A stretch of 44,860 nucleotides of DNA, taken from positions 1-44,860 of the forward strand of contig NZ_JAJDWC010000107.1 in NCBI RefSeq assembly GCF_022825805.1. The letters are read 5' to 3'. Within the stretch, counting starts at the first letter, position 1; every line of letters starts with the position of its first letter. The position numbers and the translations under genes are program-made. This document shows, one piece after another, positions 1 to 8,165 of this stretch. The notes beneath the pieces are model-generated. The model worked only from the letters and a program-made list of their open reading frames with translations, was not told where the DNA came from and searched no databases. This stretch comes from Phaeobacter sp. GTDB taxonomy: Bacteria > Pseudomonadota > Alphaproteobacteria > Rhodobacterales > Rhodobacteraceae.

Positions 1-42
1 TCCTTCTTCTTGAGCTTCGAGCTTAACGGCCCGCGCCCCGTT

Positions 43-73
43 CGATTTTTGAATATTTAAGGTTCAAAAATCG
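43..73. repeat. Perfect 11-bp inverted repeat near left edge
   Basis: Positions 43-53 (CGATTTTTGAA) and 63-73 (TTCAAAAATCG) are exact reverse complements separated by 9 bases. The repeat lies about 80 bases upstream of the Hint-domain gene. It could be an operator, or a terminator for a gene beyond the left edge. The stem is AT-rich and no clear T-tract follows it, so a terminator is the weaker reading. A second small palindrome, CCCC TTTT GGGG, follows near 108-119. Confidence 0.5.
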
Positions 74-154
74 CCCAGGACGCTACCAACTGGGGAAATT
101 TCAAACGCCCCTTTTGGGGAGATTACATCCGGCACTTACATAGCAGGCATCACG

Positions 155-1264
155 ATGATCTCAGGACTAAAGGGCACCTATGCGATTGCAGGGGGACAGG
201 CGGAAGTGGATGGCCGCTGGGGCGCATCGCTCGCCGCTGTCGTCCCCGGTGCCTGCTGGCGCTGGACAGGCGACTTGCGTCGTTTGGATGGTCCGACCAC
301 TGTCATGAACCTGCAACCCTATGCAGCAGCAGCTGATTTTCGCCATCGTGCAGCCCTTGGTGCAAACCGGGTCATGGGTATGGTCCGGGAGGATCGGCCA
401 AAGGGGGCACTGAGGCCTCGTGGTGGCGCGCCGCGCGATGCGCATGACGAGCGCCTGTTGCGCGATGCATATTTTGTCGTTTCGGATGGCATTGCGAATT
501 ACACGGTGTTTGTGATCCCTGTGGAGAGCGGAGCGGGCCCCATCTTGGTCTTTGTCGATGATGTGCCACCGCGGGCGCGCGATCTTTGGGTGGTGAAAAC
601 CGCGCTACCGGTCACGGATGGGGCTTGGGAGCTTTCACAACCATACAGTCGACGGCGTCGTATGGGGCGACGTTCCGGTCTGGCTGCGGGCACATCTGTT
701 GCGACGCCGGATGGCACCCGATTGGTCGAAGAGCTGCAGCCAGGGGACTGGGTGACAACCCGCGATAGCAGTGCGCAACAGGTAACATGGGTGGCCCATC
801 AGCGGGTCAGTGGTGCGCGATTGTTTGCCGAGCCGGGCCTGCGCCCCATCCTGGTCCCATCCGGTGCTTTGGGCAGCGGTCAGCCTGACGGGCAGTTGCT
901 GCTGTCACCGGACCAGCGCATATTGGTCAAGGGGGAGCAGGTCGCTTGTCTGTTCAATGCGCCAGAGGTGTTTGTGAAGGCCGTGGATTTGCTTGGGGTC
1001 GCAGACATACGCGTGGATTTGTCCGTCTGCGATGTAACCTATGTGCAGTTGCTGTTGCCACAGCATGAGGTGATTTGGGCGAACTCCGTTCCAACGGAGA
1101 GTTTTCTGCCAGAAACAGATGCCTTGGCTTGCCTGCCTGCACAGGATCAAGAAAGCCTGGACCGTGTTTGTCCTGGGGTACTGGCCGATCCGCAGCGTTA
1201 CGGGACAAGCGTGCGTCGCAGGCTGGCCCGCGCAGAGGCCGAGCTGTTCAAATTCGCAGCATGA
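155..1264 (+). CDS. Hint-domain protein (Hint_2 family), degenerate
   Basis: This encodes a 369-residue protein with a C-terminal hedgehog/intein-type (Hint) fold and an N-terminal part of about 170 residues that I do not recognise. The Hint region starts near residue 175 and shows the usual GT-x-x-ATPDG-x-x-x-VEEL-x-PGD-x-V-x-T-x-D block (residues 179-204). It is followed by a VTW-VAHQRV segment and a later SPDQRILV block. Family members usually begin this domain with a cysteine and carry SPxHR. Here the cysteine position is Gly/Leu (residues 175-176) and the histidine is Gln. Self-cleavage therefore looks lost, and the domain is probably structural or in a secreted or surface protein. The ATG start is the first in frame. 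The gene stands alone before rpsD. Cellular role unknown. Confidence 0.75.
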   Translation: MISGLKGTYAIAGGQAEVDGRWGASLAAVVPGACWRWTGDLRRLDGPTTVMNLQPYAAAADFRHRAALGANRVMGMVREDRPKGALRPRGGAPRDAHDERLLRDAYFVVSDGIANYTVFVIPVESGAGPILVFVDDVPPRARDLWVVKTALPVTDGAWELSQPYSRRRRMGRRSGLAAGTSVATPDGTRLVEELQPGDWVTTRDSSAQQVTWVAHQRVSGARLFAEPGLRPILVPSGALGSGQPDGQLLLSPDQRILVKGEQVACLFNAPEVFVKAVDLLGVADIRVDLSVCDVTYVQLLLPQHEVIWANSVPTESFLPETDALACLPAQDQESLDRVCPGVLADPQRYGTSVRRRLARAEAELFKFAA

Positions 1265-1329
1265 CCGTGCAGCGTTGTTTGTGGATGTCCGTTATCCATT
1301 GGTCTTGAGCGCTGGATCTGAAAACGGTG

Positions 1330-1357
1330 TTGACACCCGTGAACGCTCGGGTATATC
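1330..1357 (+). promoter_or_regulatory. Candidate sigma70 promoter for rpsD
   Basis: TTGACA at 1330-1335 and TATATC at 1352-1357 are separated by 16 bases, about 117 bases ahead of the rpsD start. The leader between them and the gene has a small hairpin (CTGCCC, 3-base loop, GGGCAG, 1435-1449) just before the ribosome binding site. S4 is known to autoregulate its own mRNA in some bacteria, so the hairpin could be part of such control. That is inference only. Confidence 0.6.
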
Positions 1358-1473
1358 GGCGCTTCATTGGTGTTGGTGGCCCCCGCAAGGGGATTCCTGT
1401 CATGCAAATTGCAAGAGGACAACGCCCTTCATAGCTGCCCCTTGGGCAGTGTTCCAAACGAAGGAGATCAGCC

Positions 1474-2094
1474 GTGACCAAACGCACGTCTGCCAAGTAC
1501 AAAATTGACCGCCGTATGGGCGAAAACATCTGGGGTCGTCCGAAGTCCCCAGTGAACCGTCGTGAATATGGCCCCGGCCAGCACGGCCAGCGCCGCAAGG
1601 GAAAACTGTCCGACTTCGGTATCCAGCTGCGCGCCAAGCAGAAGCTGAAAGGCTATTACGGTGACCTGACCGAGAAGCAGTTCCGCCGCATCTATGGCGA
1701 AGCTGAGCGGGTCAAGGGCGACACCGGTGAAAACCTGATCGGTCTGCTGGAGCGTCGTCTGGACGCGGTTGTGTATCGCGCCAAATTCGTTCCGACCGTC
1801 TTCGCGGCTCGTCAGTTCGTGAACCACGGCCACGTCCTGGTGAACGGCAAGCGTGTGAACATCCCATCCTACCGCGTCAAAGAAGGCGACGTTATTGAGG
1901 TTCGCGAGAAGTCCAAGCAGATGACCGCACTGCTGGAAGCCGTTCAGTTGGCCGAGCGTGACGTCCCTGACTACATCGACGCCGACCACTCCAAAATGAC
2001 CGCGACTTTCGTGCGCGCACCAGGCCTGGCCGATGTGCCATATCCTGTGGTCATGGAGCCAAACCTGGTCGTCGAATTCTACGCCAAGAACTAA
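1474..2094 (+). CDS. rpsD: 30S ribosomal protein S4
   Basis: S4 is a primary 16S rRNA-binding protein that nucleates assembly of the small subunit and helps keep decoding accurate. The 206-residue length is normal. The N-terminal part (residues 1-90) is the lysine/arginine-rich S4 extension, without the zinc-binding cysteines found in C-plus forms. An S4 RNA-binding domain follows (about residues 92-155, with [14 protein letters not shown] and [14 protein letters not shown]). Translation starts at GTG 1474, preceded by a strong AAGGAGA Shine-Dalgarno. The gene is monocistronic here, with its own promoter upstream and a terminator at 2119-2143, rather than sitting in the alpha operon as in enteric bacteria. 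Confidence 0.97.
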   Translation: MTKRTSAKYKIDRRMGENIWGRPKSPVNRREYGPGQHGQRRKGKLSDFGIQLRAKQKLKGYYGDLTEKQFRRIYGEAERVKGDTGENLIGLLERRLDAVVYRAKFVPTVFAARQFVNHGHVLVNGKRVNIPSYRVKEGDVIEVREKSKQMTALLEAVQLAERDVPDYIDADHSKMTATFVRAPGLADVPYPVVMEPNLVVEFYAKN

Positions 2095-2118
2095 GTCTCG
2101 CGATTTTGCCAGACGGAA

Positions 2119-2143
2119 GGGTCGCCATTTGGCGGCCCTTTTT
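2119..2143 (+). terminator. Rho-independent terminator of rpsD
   Basis: GGGTCGCC (2119-2126), a four-base loop ATTT, then GGCGGCCC (2131-2138) followed by five T. The stem is 8 bp with one G-U pair. It begins 25 bases after the rpsD stop. Confidence 0.85.
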
Positions 2144-2272
2144 CGTTGTCGCGTGATCTGCGCGCCGTTCACTTTTGTTATTGCTCTGACTTTCCATTTG
2201 TCATCTGGCCTGTCCCCCACCTATTCTAACCGGACACGCCCGTTCAGAGGCGGACATCAGGAAGGTAAACAT

Positions 2273-2860
2273 ATGTCATTTTTCCGCGTTTTGTCGCTGA
2301 CAGCGGCGGCGGCCATCAGCCTGTCGGTGACTGCGACGATGGGTGTTTCAGGGTCATTGACGCTGCAGCCTGCAAATCCACAGCCCACAGGCCTAAAGCC
2401 TGGCTTATCCGTGCGCTACGCTTATCCCAAAGAGGTCAAAACACTGCGCGCTGCAGCGAAGGCATTGGAAGCCGGGTCAGAAGCGGGCCCGCCGCTCACC
2501 GGGTTGGATTACAGGGACACAGCGATTGGGGAAAACGCGCTGACGTCAAAACGCGCGGAGCAGGTTGCAGCAGATATTCGTGGCTATGTGAAATTCGATG
2601 CGCCCGGAACCTACACGATCGATTTTTTGACCAATGATGGCATGCGAGCGGTCATTGGCGGTCAGGTGGTTGGCAAATTCGATGGTCGTCAGCCCTGTGA
2701 CAGTACATTTGCCGAAGAGGTCGAGGTGCCCGTCGCCGGATGGTACGATCTGCAAATTCTCTATTTTCAGCGCCTGAACACATCTTGCTTGCACATGCGT
2801 ATGGCCCCTAAGGGCAGCAGACCGACGTGGATGGCAGACAGCGCATTTGGGCGAAACTGA
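2273..2860 (+). CDS. Secreted PA14-like domain protein
   Basis: The predicted protein has 195 residues. I chose ATG 2273 because it follows AGGAAGG and opens directly into a signal peptide (hydrophobic segment at about residues 5-27). The same frame is open further upstream, but that part overlaps the rpsD terminator. The C-terminal half (about residues 95-190) reads like a PA14-type beta-sandwich: YTIDFLTNDGMRAVIGGQVV, then a strand-rich VPVAGWYDLQILYF segment. Two cysteines (in RQPCDS and NTSCLH) could form a disulfide. PA14 domains often bind carbohydrate. The protein is probably periplasmic or exported. No partner gene is evident. Its 3' end faces the lrp-like gene with only 25 bases between. 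Confidence 0.65.
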   Translation: MSFFRVLSLTAAAAISLSVTATMGVSGSLTLQPANPQPTGLKPGLSVRYAYPKEVKTLRAAAKALEAGSEAGPPLTGLDYRDTAIGENALTSKRAEQVAADIRGYVKFDAPGTYTIDFLTNDGMRAVIGGQVVGKFDGRQPCDSTFAEEVEVPVAGWYDLQILYFQRLNTSCLHMRMAPKGSRPTWMADSAFGRN

Positions 2861-2885
2861 TCCTTTGTCAGGGCTCTGCGGCAGG

Positions 2886-3347
2886 TCACAGCGGCAGGGC
2901 TCGACCCTCTGCGATTGATTCCATGGCGAAGTAGGACGTTACACTGTCCAGCTCAACGCCTGAAATCAGTCGCTGGTATACTTTGTCATAGCTCGCCATA
3001 TCTTCGGTCACGACCTTAAGCTGATAGTCGTAGTCACCCCCGATCCTGTGAAAATCAACAACCTCCGGAATCGTGAGCACATGGCGCCGGAACGTCTGCA
3101 GCCAATCTGCGGAATGATGCCGGGTCCGCAACATCACAAACACCACAAGGTCGAGCCCCAGCTGCTTGCGGTCCAGCCGCACTGTTGACCCCTGCAGAAC
3201 ACCGCGTTCATTGAGGGCTTTCAGGCGGCGCCAGCAGGCGTTTTGGGACAGCCCAACCTGTTCTGCCAGATCACGTTGCGACAGGCCGCCGTCTTTTTGC
3301 AGCGCCCGCAGAAGGCTGAGGTCGATTTGATCGAGTTTCTGGGTCAT
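2886..3347 (-). CDS. Lrp/AsnC family transcriptional regulator
   Basis: This is a 153-residue DNA-binding regulator of the leucine-responsive family. An N-terminal helix-turn-helix (about residues 4-52, LLRALQKDGGLSQRDLAEQV and WRRLKALNERGVL) is followed by the RAM effector-binding domain (about residues 65-145). Length and order are typical. It is transcribed divergently from hisC-tyrA across a 154-base gap, so it may sense an amino acid and control that operon. That link is inferred from position only. The effector cannot be read from sequence. Confidence 0.9.
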   Translation of the reverse strand: MTQKLDQIDLSLLRALQKDGGLSQRDLAEQVGLSQNACWRRLKALNERGVLQGSTVRLDRKQLGLDLVVFVMLRTRHHSADWLQTFRRHVLTIPEVVDFHRIGGDYDYQLKVVTEDMASYDKVYQRLISGVELDSVTSYFAMESIAEGRALPL

Positions 3348-3501
3348 GCGTCACATTAAATGGCGCAAAAGCCACAGTTCAACGTTGGATTTCTGCCTTT
3401 GCCCACGACATATCGTCTCGGCAAAGACGGAACCTCTGTCTTGCGGCTTTCCCATTGAGGTGAGTGGGGTTATGACGGTGCGGCATTAAGGAGCATCAAC
3501 C

Positions 3502-4587
3502 ATGACCCACATCGCGCCGCAGCCAGGAATTATGGACATCGCCCTCTATGAGGGTGGGGCTGCCCATGTGAAGGGGGTGAGCAATGTGACCAAGCTCTCC
3601 TCAAATGAAAATCCTCTCGGCCCGAGCCCAATGGCGATTGATGCCATGCAGGCTGCCGTTGCCGACATGCATCGCTATCCAAGCGCGGATCATACGGCAC
3701 TGCGCCAGGCCATTGGCGAGGTCTACAACCTGCCGATGGCGCAGATCATCTGTGGTGCAGGCAGCGATGAGATCATCGCCTTCCTGTGCCAGGCCTACGC
3801 GGGCCCCGGTGACGAAGTGCTCTTTACCGAACACGGATTTGCAATGTATCGCATCAGTGCACGCGCTGCTGGCGCAACCCCCGTTGAAGTGCCGGAGCGC
3901 GAGCGTGTCACCGATGTGGATGCGCTGATTGCCGGTTGCACCGAGCGGACCCGTCTTGTGTTCCTGGCCAATCCCAACAATCCAACCGGTACGATGATCA
4001 GCTCTGCGGAGTTGACCCGCCTTGCCGATGGCATCCCCAAGACAGCCATTTTGGTAATCGACGGCGCTTATGCCGAATATGTCGAAGGCTATGATGCCGG
4101 CGCTTCGCTGGTCAACAGCCGCGACAATGTTGTCATGACGCGGACGTTTTCGAAGATTTATGGCCTTGGCGGCGCAAGGGTTGGTTGGGGCTATGCGCCG
4201 AAACCGATTATTGATGTGCTGAACCGCGTCCGCGGTCCGTTCAACCTGTCGTCCACGGCGCTTGCCGGTGCAGAGGCTGCGGTGCGTGACACAGCATATA
4301 CAGACCATTGTCGGGTCGAAAATGCCAAGTGGCGCAGCTGGCTCGCAGACGCTTTGGCGGAACTTGGCGTGCCCTCGGACACATCTTGTGCCAACTTTGT
4401 TCTCGCGCGATTTGCCAGCCCCGAAGAGGCCGAAGCCTGTGATGTTTTCTTGCAGAGCCGGGGTCTGATTGTGCGGCGGGTTGCAGGCTATAAACTGCCT
4501 GCAGCATTGCGCATGACGGTCGGAGATGAGGCCTCCTGCCGTGCTCTGGCCGACGCGGTCAAAGCGTTTAAGGAAAGCCGGTCATGA
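3502..4587 (+). CDS. hisC: Histidinol-phosphate/aromatic aminotransferase
   Basis: This is a PLP-dependent fold-type I aminotransferase of 361 residues. HisC converts imidazole-acetol phosphate and glutamate to histidinol phosphate. Close homologues also transaminate phenylpyruvate or prephenate. Visible hallmarks are [11 protein letters not shown] (residues 33-43), ANPNNPTG (156-163), the cofactor Asp187 and Tyr190, the PLP lysine at Lys218 in [10 protein letters not shown], and a later Arg-containing RVGWG. The start ATG 3502 follows AAGGAG. The stop overlaps the tyrA start (ATGA). Pairing with tyrA and no other his gene nearby suggests that a role in tyrosine/phenylalanine synthesis is at least as likely as histidine synthesis. 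Confidence 0.93.
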   Translation: MTHIAPQPGIMDIALYEGGAAHVKGVSNVTKLSSNENPLGPSPMAIDAMQAAVADMHRYPSADHTALRQAIGEVYNLPMAQIICGAGSDEIIAFLCQAYAGPGDEVLFTEHGFAMYRISARAAGATPVEVPERERVTDVDALIAGCTERTRLVFLANPNNPTGTMISSAELTRLADGIPKTAILVIDGAYAEYVEGYDAGASLVNSRDNVVMTRTFSKIYGLGGARVGWGYAPKPIIDVLNRVRGPFNLSSTALAGAEAAVRDTAYTDHCRVENAKWRSWLADALAELGVPSDTSCANFVLARFASPEEAEACDVFLQSRGLIVRRVAGYKLPAALRMTVGDEASCRALADAVKAFKESRS

Positions 4588-5504
4588 GCACGCATGTCTA
4601 TAACCGCATCGCTTTGATCGGATTGGGATTGATTGCGTCTTCCATGGCCCATGCGATCCGGCGTGGTAACCTGGCGCAGGAAATCACGGGCTATGCCCGT
4701 AGTGAAGCCACCCGCGAAACCGCGCGGCAGATTTCGTTGTGTGACCGGGTCTGCGACACCGCCGCGGATGCGGTCAAAGGTGCGGATCTTGTTGTTCTGT
4801 GTGTTCCGGTTGGAGCCATGGGACCGGTGATGGAAGAAATCGCGCCGGTGCTGCAGCCAGGCGCCACGGTTTCCGACGTGGGCTCTGTCAAGCGTCATGT
4901 GATCGAGGCTGTGCAGCCGCATATTCCCGAGGGTGTCCATTTTGTGCCTGCCCACCCGCTGGCTGGGACCGAGCATTCCGGACCGGAAGCAGGCTTTGCA
5001 GAACTCTACGACAATCGTTGGTGTCTGTTGGTCCCGGTTGAGGGCAGCGATCCAGATGCCGTGGACCGCCTGCGCCGCCTTTGGGAAGGGATGGGCGCGA
5101 ATGTTGATGAAATGGACGCCGATCACCACGATTTGGTTTTGGCCGTTACCTCCCATGCCCCGCATTTGATCGCCTACACCATGGTTGGCGTGGCAGATGA
5201 TCTGCGGCGGGTGACCGATAGTGAAGTGATCAAATACTCCGCTGCCGGATTTCGCGATTTCACCCGCATTGCCGCCTCTGATCCGACCATGTGGCGCGAC
5301 GTGTTTTTGACCAACAAAGACGCGACACTGGAGATCCTTGGCCGCTTCACAGAGGAGCTGTTTGCGCTGCAGCGGGCGATCCGGACTGGCGATGGTGATC
5401 ATCTGTTTGATTACTTCACCCGCACGCGGGCCATCCGCCGTGGGATCATCGAAGCAGGTCAAGACACCGCCGCGCCCGACTTTGGCCGCGGTGGAAAGCC
5501 ATGA
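4584..5504 (+). CDS. tyrA: Prephenate/arogenate dehydrogenase
   Basis: This 306-residue enzyme oxidatively decarboxylates prephenate or arogenate toward tyrosine, using NAD(P). The N-terminal Rossmann fold shows [11 protein letters not shown] (residues 10-20), which is the dinucleotide-binding glycine loop. The catalytic and substrate region contains [16 protein letters not shown], and SHAPHLIAY lies near the start of the helical C-terminal dimerisation domain. There is no chorismate mutase or ACT domain, so this is the short, monofunctional form. It is translationally coupled to hisC (ATGA overlap upstream) and to the extensin-like gene (ATGA overlap downstream). Choice between prephenate and arogenate cannot be made from sequence alone. 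Confidence 0.93.
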   Translation: MSTHVYNRIALIGLGLIASSMAHAIRRGNLAQEITGYARSEATRETARQISLCDRVCDTAADAVKGADLVVLCVPVGAMGPVMEEIAPVLQPGATVSDVGSVKRHVIEAVQPHIPEGVHFVPAHPLAGTEHSGPEAGFAELYDNRWCLLVPVEGSDPDAVDRLRRLWEGMGANVDEMDADHHDLVLAVTSHAPHLIAYTMVGVADDLRRVTDSEVIKYSAAGFRDFTRIAASDPTMWRDVFLTNKDATLEILGRFTEELFALQRAIRTGDGDHLFDYFTRTRAIRRGIIEAGQDTAAPDFGRGGKP

Positions 5505-6271
5505 CGCCCAACCGCCAGAACATGCTGCGCCGCACAGCCCTTCGTTGGATTTTATCCATCGGATTGGCGGTCGGTGGGATGGCTGTTGCAGGTCCCAGCA
5601 AGGCCCATGAAGTCGCCGGACCCGTCGATATCAAAGTCGCCGTTCTGCCGCAGAGTGTGATGCCGCAGACTATGCTCTCTGGCGGGACGCATCCGGCACT
5701 CAGGACAGTTCAGCCGCAGCCGGTTTTATTTGGCAAACGCAAACGCCGCAAAACGTCTGTGTGCGGGGATATCGACATTCAGGGAGAGGCCGCAGGCGCC
5801 ATCGCCGGTCATCTGAATGGATGTGGTGCATCTGATGCAGTGCGGGTGCAATCCGTTGCCGGTGTCGGGCTTTCGCAGCAATCTTTGATGACATGCGAAA
5901 CTGCCAAAGCGCTGAAGACCTGGGTCGAACGTGATGTCATCAAAGCCTTCGGCCGCCGTGACAAGGTTGTGTCTCTTCGGGTCGCCGCTCACTACGCCTG
6001 CCGGACCCGCAACAACCGCCCTGGCGCCAAACTATCGGAACACGGCCGGGCCAAGGCCATCGACATCTCCGGTTTTGTGCTTGAGAGCGGTCGGGTGATT
6101 ACGGTCAGCGAAGGCTGGGGCGCTCGCAAGACACGCAAAGCGATGCGGCGAATTTGGAAAAAAGCCTGCGGTCCCTTTGGCACCGTATTGGGGCCGAATG
6201 CGGATCGATATCACCAGGATCATTTCCATCTTGATGTTGCCCGCCACCGCGGCGGACCCTATTGCAGATGA
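5501..6271 (+). CDS. Extensin-like C-terminal domain protein, exported
   Basis: This 256-residue protein has an N-terminal signal peptide or anchor (about residues 12-35, after basic residues) and an extensin-like C-terminal domain covering about residues 85-256. Visible marks are conserved cysteines (VCGDI, NGCGA, MTCET, YACRT, KACGP, PYCR), HGRAKAIDISGF, and YHQDHFHLD near the end. The spaced His/Asp pattern resembles the zinc sites of LAS-type peptidases, so a periplasmic role on peptidoglycan is plausible but unproven. It overlaps tyrA by ATGA, which is odd for a cell-envelope protein and may only reflect compact packing. Confidence 0.85.
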   Translation: MTPNRQNMLRRTALRWILSIGLAVGGMAVAGPSKAHEVAGPVDIKVAVLPQSVMPQTMLSGGTHPALRTVQPQPVLFGKRKRRKTSVCGDIDIQGEAAGAIAGHLNGCGASDAVRVQSVAGVGLSQQSLMTCETAKALKTWVERDVIKAFGRRDKVVSLRVAAHYACRTRNNRPGAKLSEHGRAKAIDISGFVLESGRVITVSEGWGARKTRKAMRRIWKKACGPFGTVLGPNADRYHQDHFHLDVARHRGGPYCR

Positions 6272-6373
6272 CGCGTCAGTGGGCAAAACACCAACCTACA
6301 TTGATCGCAACCAAGAAACCGGCCCGACACAGGCGGGCATGGGAACGTCAGGCAAAAGGATGAAACAGCTTTA

Positions 6374-6904
6374 ATGACCATGTGGGTGTTTGGATATGGA
6401 TCCCTGCTGTGGAATCCTGGCTTCCCAGTCGCGCGTAGCGAAACGGCAGAATTGGCTGGCTATGCACGTTCGTTCTGCATGAAATCGATTCATCACCGCG
6501 GCAGTGTTGAAAAACCGGGTTTGGTTCTGGCCTTGGACGAGGTGGCGGGCGCCCGTTGCAGCGGATTGTGCCTGGCCGTCGAAGCGGGGCATGAGGCACA
6601 GACCCTGGAGGGGCTGCGGGAGCGCGAGCTGATTTCTTCGGCCTATGTCGAACGCAACCTTGCGATCACGCTAAACACAGGCGAGACGGTGACCGCTGTC
6701 ACCTACGTTATCGATCCCGATCATGACCAGTATTGTGGCGGCATCAGCCTGGAGGAACAGGCCCAGATCATCGCAGGTGCAATCGGCGGCCGGGGCCCCA
6801 ATCCGGAATATCTTTACAACACTGCTGCACATTTGGCCGAGATCGGTCTGGCAGATGCCGATTTGGACTGGCTGGCGCGCAGAGTCCGCGATCTGACAGC
6901 ATAA
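6374..6904 (+). CDS. ChaC-like gamma-glutamylcyclotransferase
   Basis: This is a 176-residue cytosolic enzyme of the ChaC family, which cleaves glutathione to 5-oxoproline and Cys-Gly. The N-terminal signature VFGYGSLLWNPGF (residues 5-17) is the family's substrate-binding loop. RERELISSAY, around residue 80, is in the region that carries the catalytic glutamate. Length matches bacterial ChaC proteins. The start ATG 6374 was chosen because it immediately precedes the signature. It lies between the extensin-like gene and the MotA/ExbB-like gene with gaps of 102 and 76 bases, so it is likely an independent gene. Its symbol is withheld because the calcium-transport context of chaC is absent. Confidence 0.9.
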   Translation: MTMWVFGYGSLLWNPGFPVARSETAELAGYARSFCMKSIHHRGSVEKPGLVLALDEVAGARCSGLCLAVEAGHEAQTLEGLRERELISSAYVERNLAITLNTGETVTAVTYVIDPDHDQYCGGISLEEQAQIIAGAIGGRGPNPEYLYNTAAHLAEIGLADADLDWLARRVRDLTA

Positions 6905-6980
6905 AGCCTTGGCGCTTCTGAGGTTTTGCCTATAGTCTCCGGTTGTTGAGGACCGATAAAACCTTCAGGAGCCGCAGAAC

Positions 6981-8162
6981 ATGGCGCAGGCAGATCGTGA
7001 CAGCAGGCCGCAGTTTTCCCAGCCGGTCCGCCAGATCATTATGATGCTGATTGCGTTGGGCCTGTCAGGGTTTGGTGCCTTTGTTGCCTTGCCGCGGGTT
7101 TTGCCGGTGTTCGAAGCGAACCCCTGGCTCAACGGCTTCATTCTGCTGGTGTTCGTTTTTGGTGTGCTGGCCTGTTTCTGGCAGGTCATTCAGCTGATCG
7201 GCTCGGTCCGCTGGATCGAAGGGTTCGCAGGCGGTGTGACACGGGCAGATGATCGCCCACCGTCGATGCTTGCTCCCTTGGCCTCTTTGCTGCGGTCACG
7301 CGGGGCGCGCATGCAGTTGGGGTCATCCTCGACACGCTCCATTCTGGACTCCGTTGCGACGCGCATCGACGAAGAACGCGAAATCACGCGATACATCGTC
7401 AACCTTCTGATTTTTCTGGGTCTTCTGGGCACGTTCTATGGCCTGGCCACAACGGTGCCAGCGGTCGTCGACACGATCCGCAGTCTGGCCCCACAGGAAG
7501 GCGAAGAAGGCATCGCAGTTTTCAACCGTTTGATGACCGGCTTGGAGGCGCAGCTGGGCGGCATGGGCGTGGCCTTTGCATCCTCCTTGCTGGGGCTCGC
7601 GGGCTCGTTGATTGTCGGCCTGCTGGAGTTGTTCGCGGGACACGGGCAGAACCGGTTCTACCGCGAGCTGGAAGAATGGCTGTCGTCCTTCACCCGTGTC
7701 AGCCTGTCTTCCGAAGAGGGCGGCGGCGGCGAGTCCGGTGCCATGGTGTCCGTGCTCGACACGATGAGCCAGCAGATGGAGACGCTGCAGGACCTGTTTG
7801 TGCAATCCACAGAAGCAAGCAATCAGGTGGACCAAAAACTGTCAGCCTTGGTCGACAGCATTACTGATATGAACCAACGCCAAGCCGATGGGGAGAACAC
7901 AAACCGGGCCCTTGAACGCGTTGCTGTGGGCCAGGAGGCCCTGACCGAATTGATGCGTGCCCACGGTGACAGCGGTCTGGACGCGGAAAGCCGTATGCGG
8001 CTGCGATCAATCGATGTGCAAATGCTGCGCATACTCGAAGAGATTTCTGCCGGGCGACAAGAAAGCCTGTCGGAATTGCGCAAAGATATTGATCTCCTGG
8101 TAAAGGCCTTTGCCCGCCCGCAAGGACTTGGTCGCACGCCCCGCAGCGGTGGCGAGGACTAA
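6981..8162 (+). CDS. MotA/TolQ/ExbB-type proton channel subunit
   Basis: This 393-residue inner-membrane protein has four predicted membrane segments (about residues 17-40, 51-74, 136-160 and 194-219). A cytoplasmic stretch lies between the second and third, and a long polar C-terminal tail (220-393) is probably coiled coil. The third and fourth segments, with LLGTFYGLATTVP and GGMGVAFASSLLGLAGSL, are the conserved MotA/ExbB channel core. It is followed after 3 bases by a MotB/OmpA-like gene with a matching membrane aspartate, so the two very likely form a proton-driven stator-like complex. ExbD, TolR and flagellar genes are absent here, and the force-receiving partner is unknown. Confidence 0.88.
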   Translation: MAQADRDSRPQFSQPVRQIIMMLIALGLSGFGAFVALPRVLPVFEANPWLNGFILLVFVFGVLACFWQVIQLIGSVRWIEGFAGGVTRADDRPPSMLAPLASLLRSRGARMQLGSSSTRSILDSVATRIDEEREITRYIVNLLIFLGLLGTFYGLATTVPAVVDTIRSLAPQEGEEGIAVFNRLMTGLEAQLGGMGVAFASSLLGLAGSLIVGLLELFAGHGQNRFYRELEEWLSSFTRVSLSSEEGGGGESGAMVSVLDTMSQQMETLQDLFVQSTEASNQVDQKLSALVDSITDMNQRQADGENTNRALERVAVGQEALTELMRAHGDSGLDAESRMRLRSIDVQMLRILEEISAGRQESLSELRKDIDLLVKAFARPQGLGRTPRSGGED

Positions 8163-8165
8163 GCA

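Noticed and set aside
1..60. Open frame ending in TAA at 58-60, possible end of a gene beyond the left edge
   Set aside because: Only 19 codons are visible and they match nothing I recognise. The stop lies within an inverted repeat.
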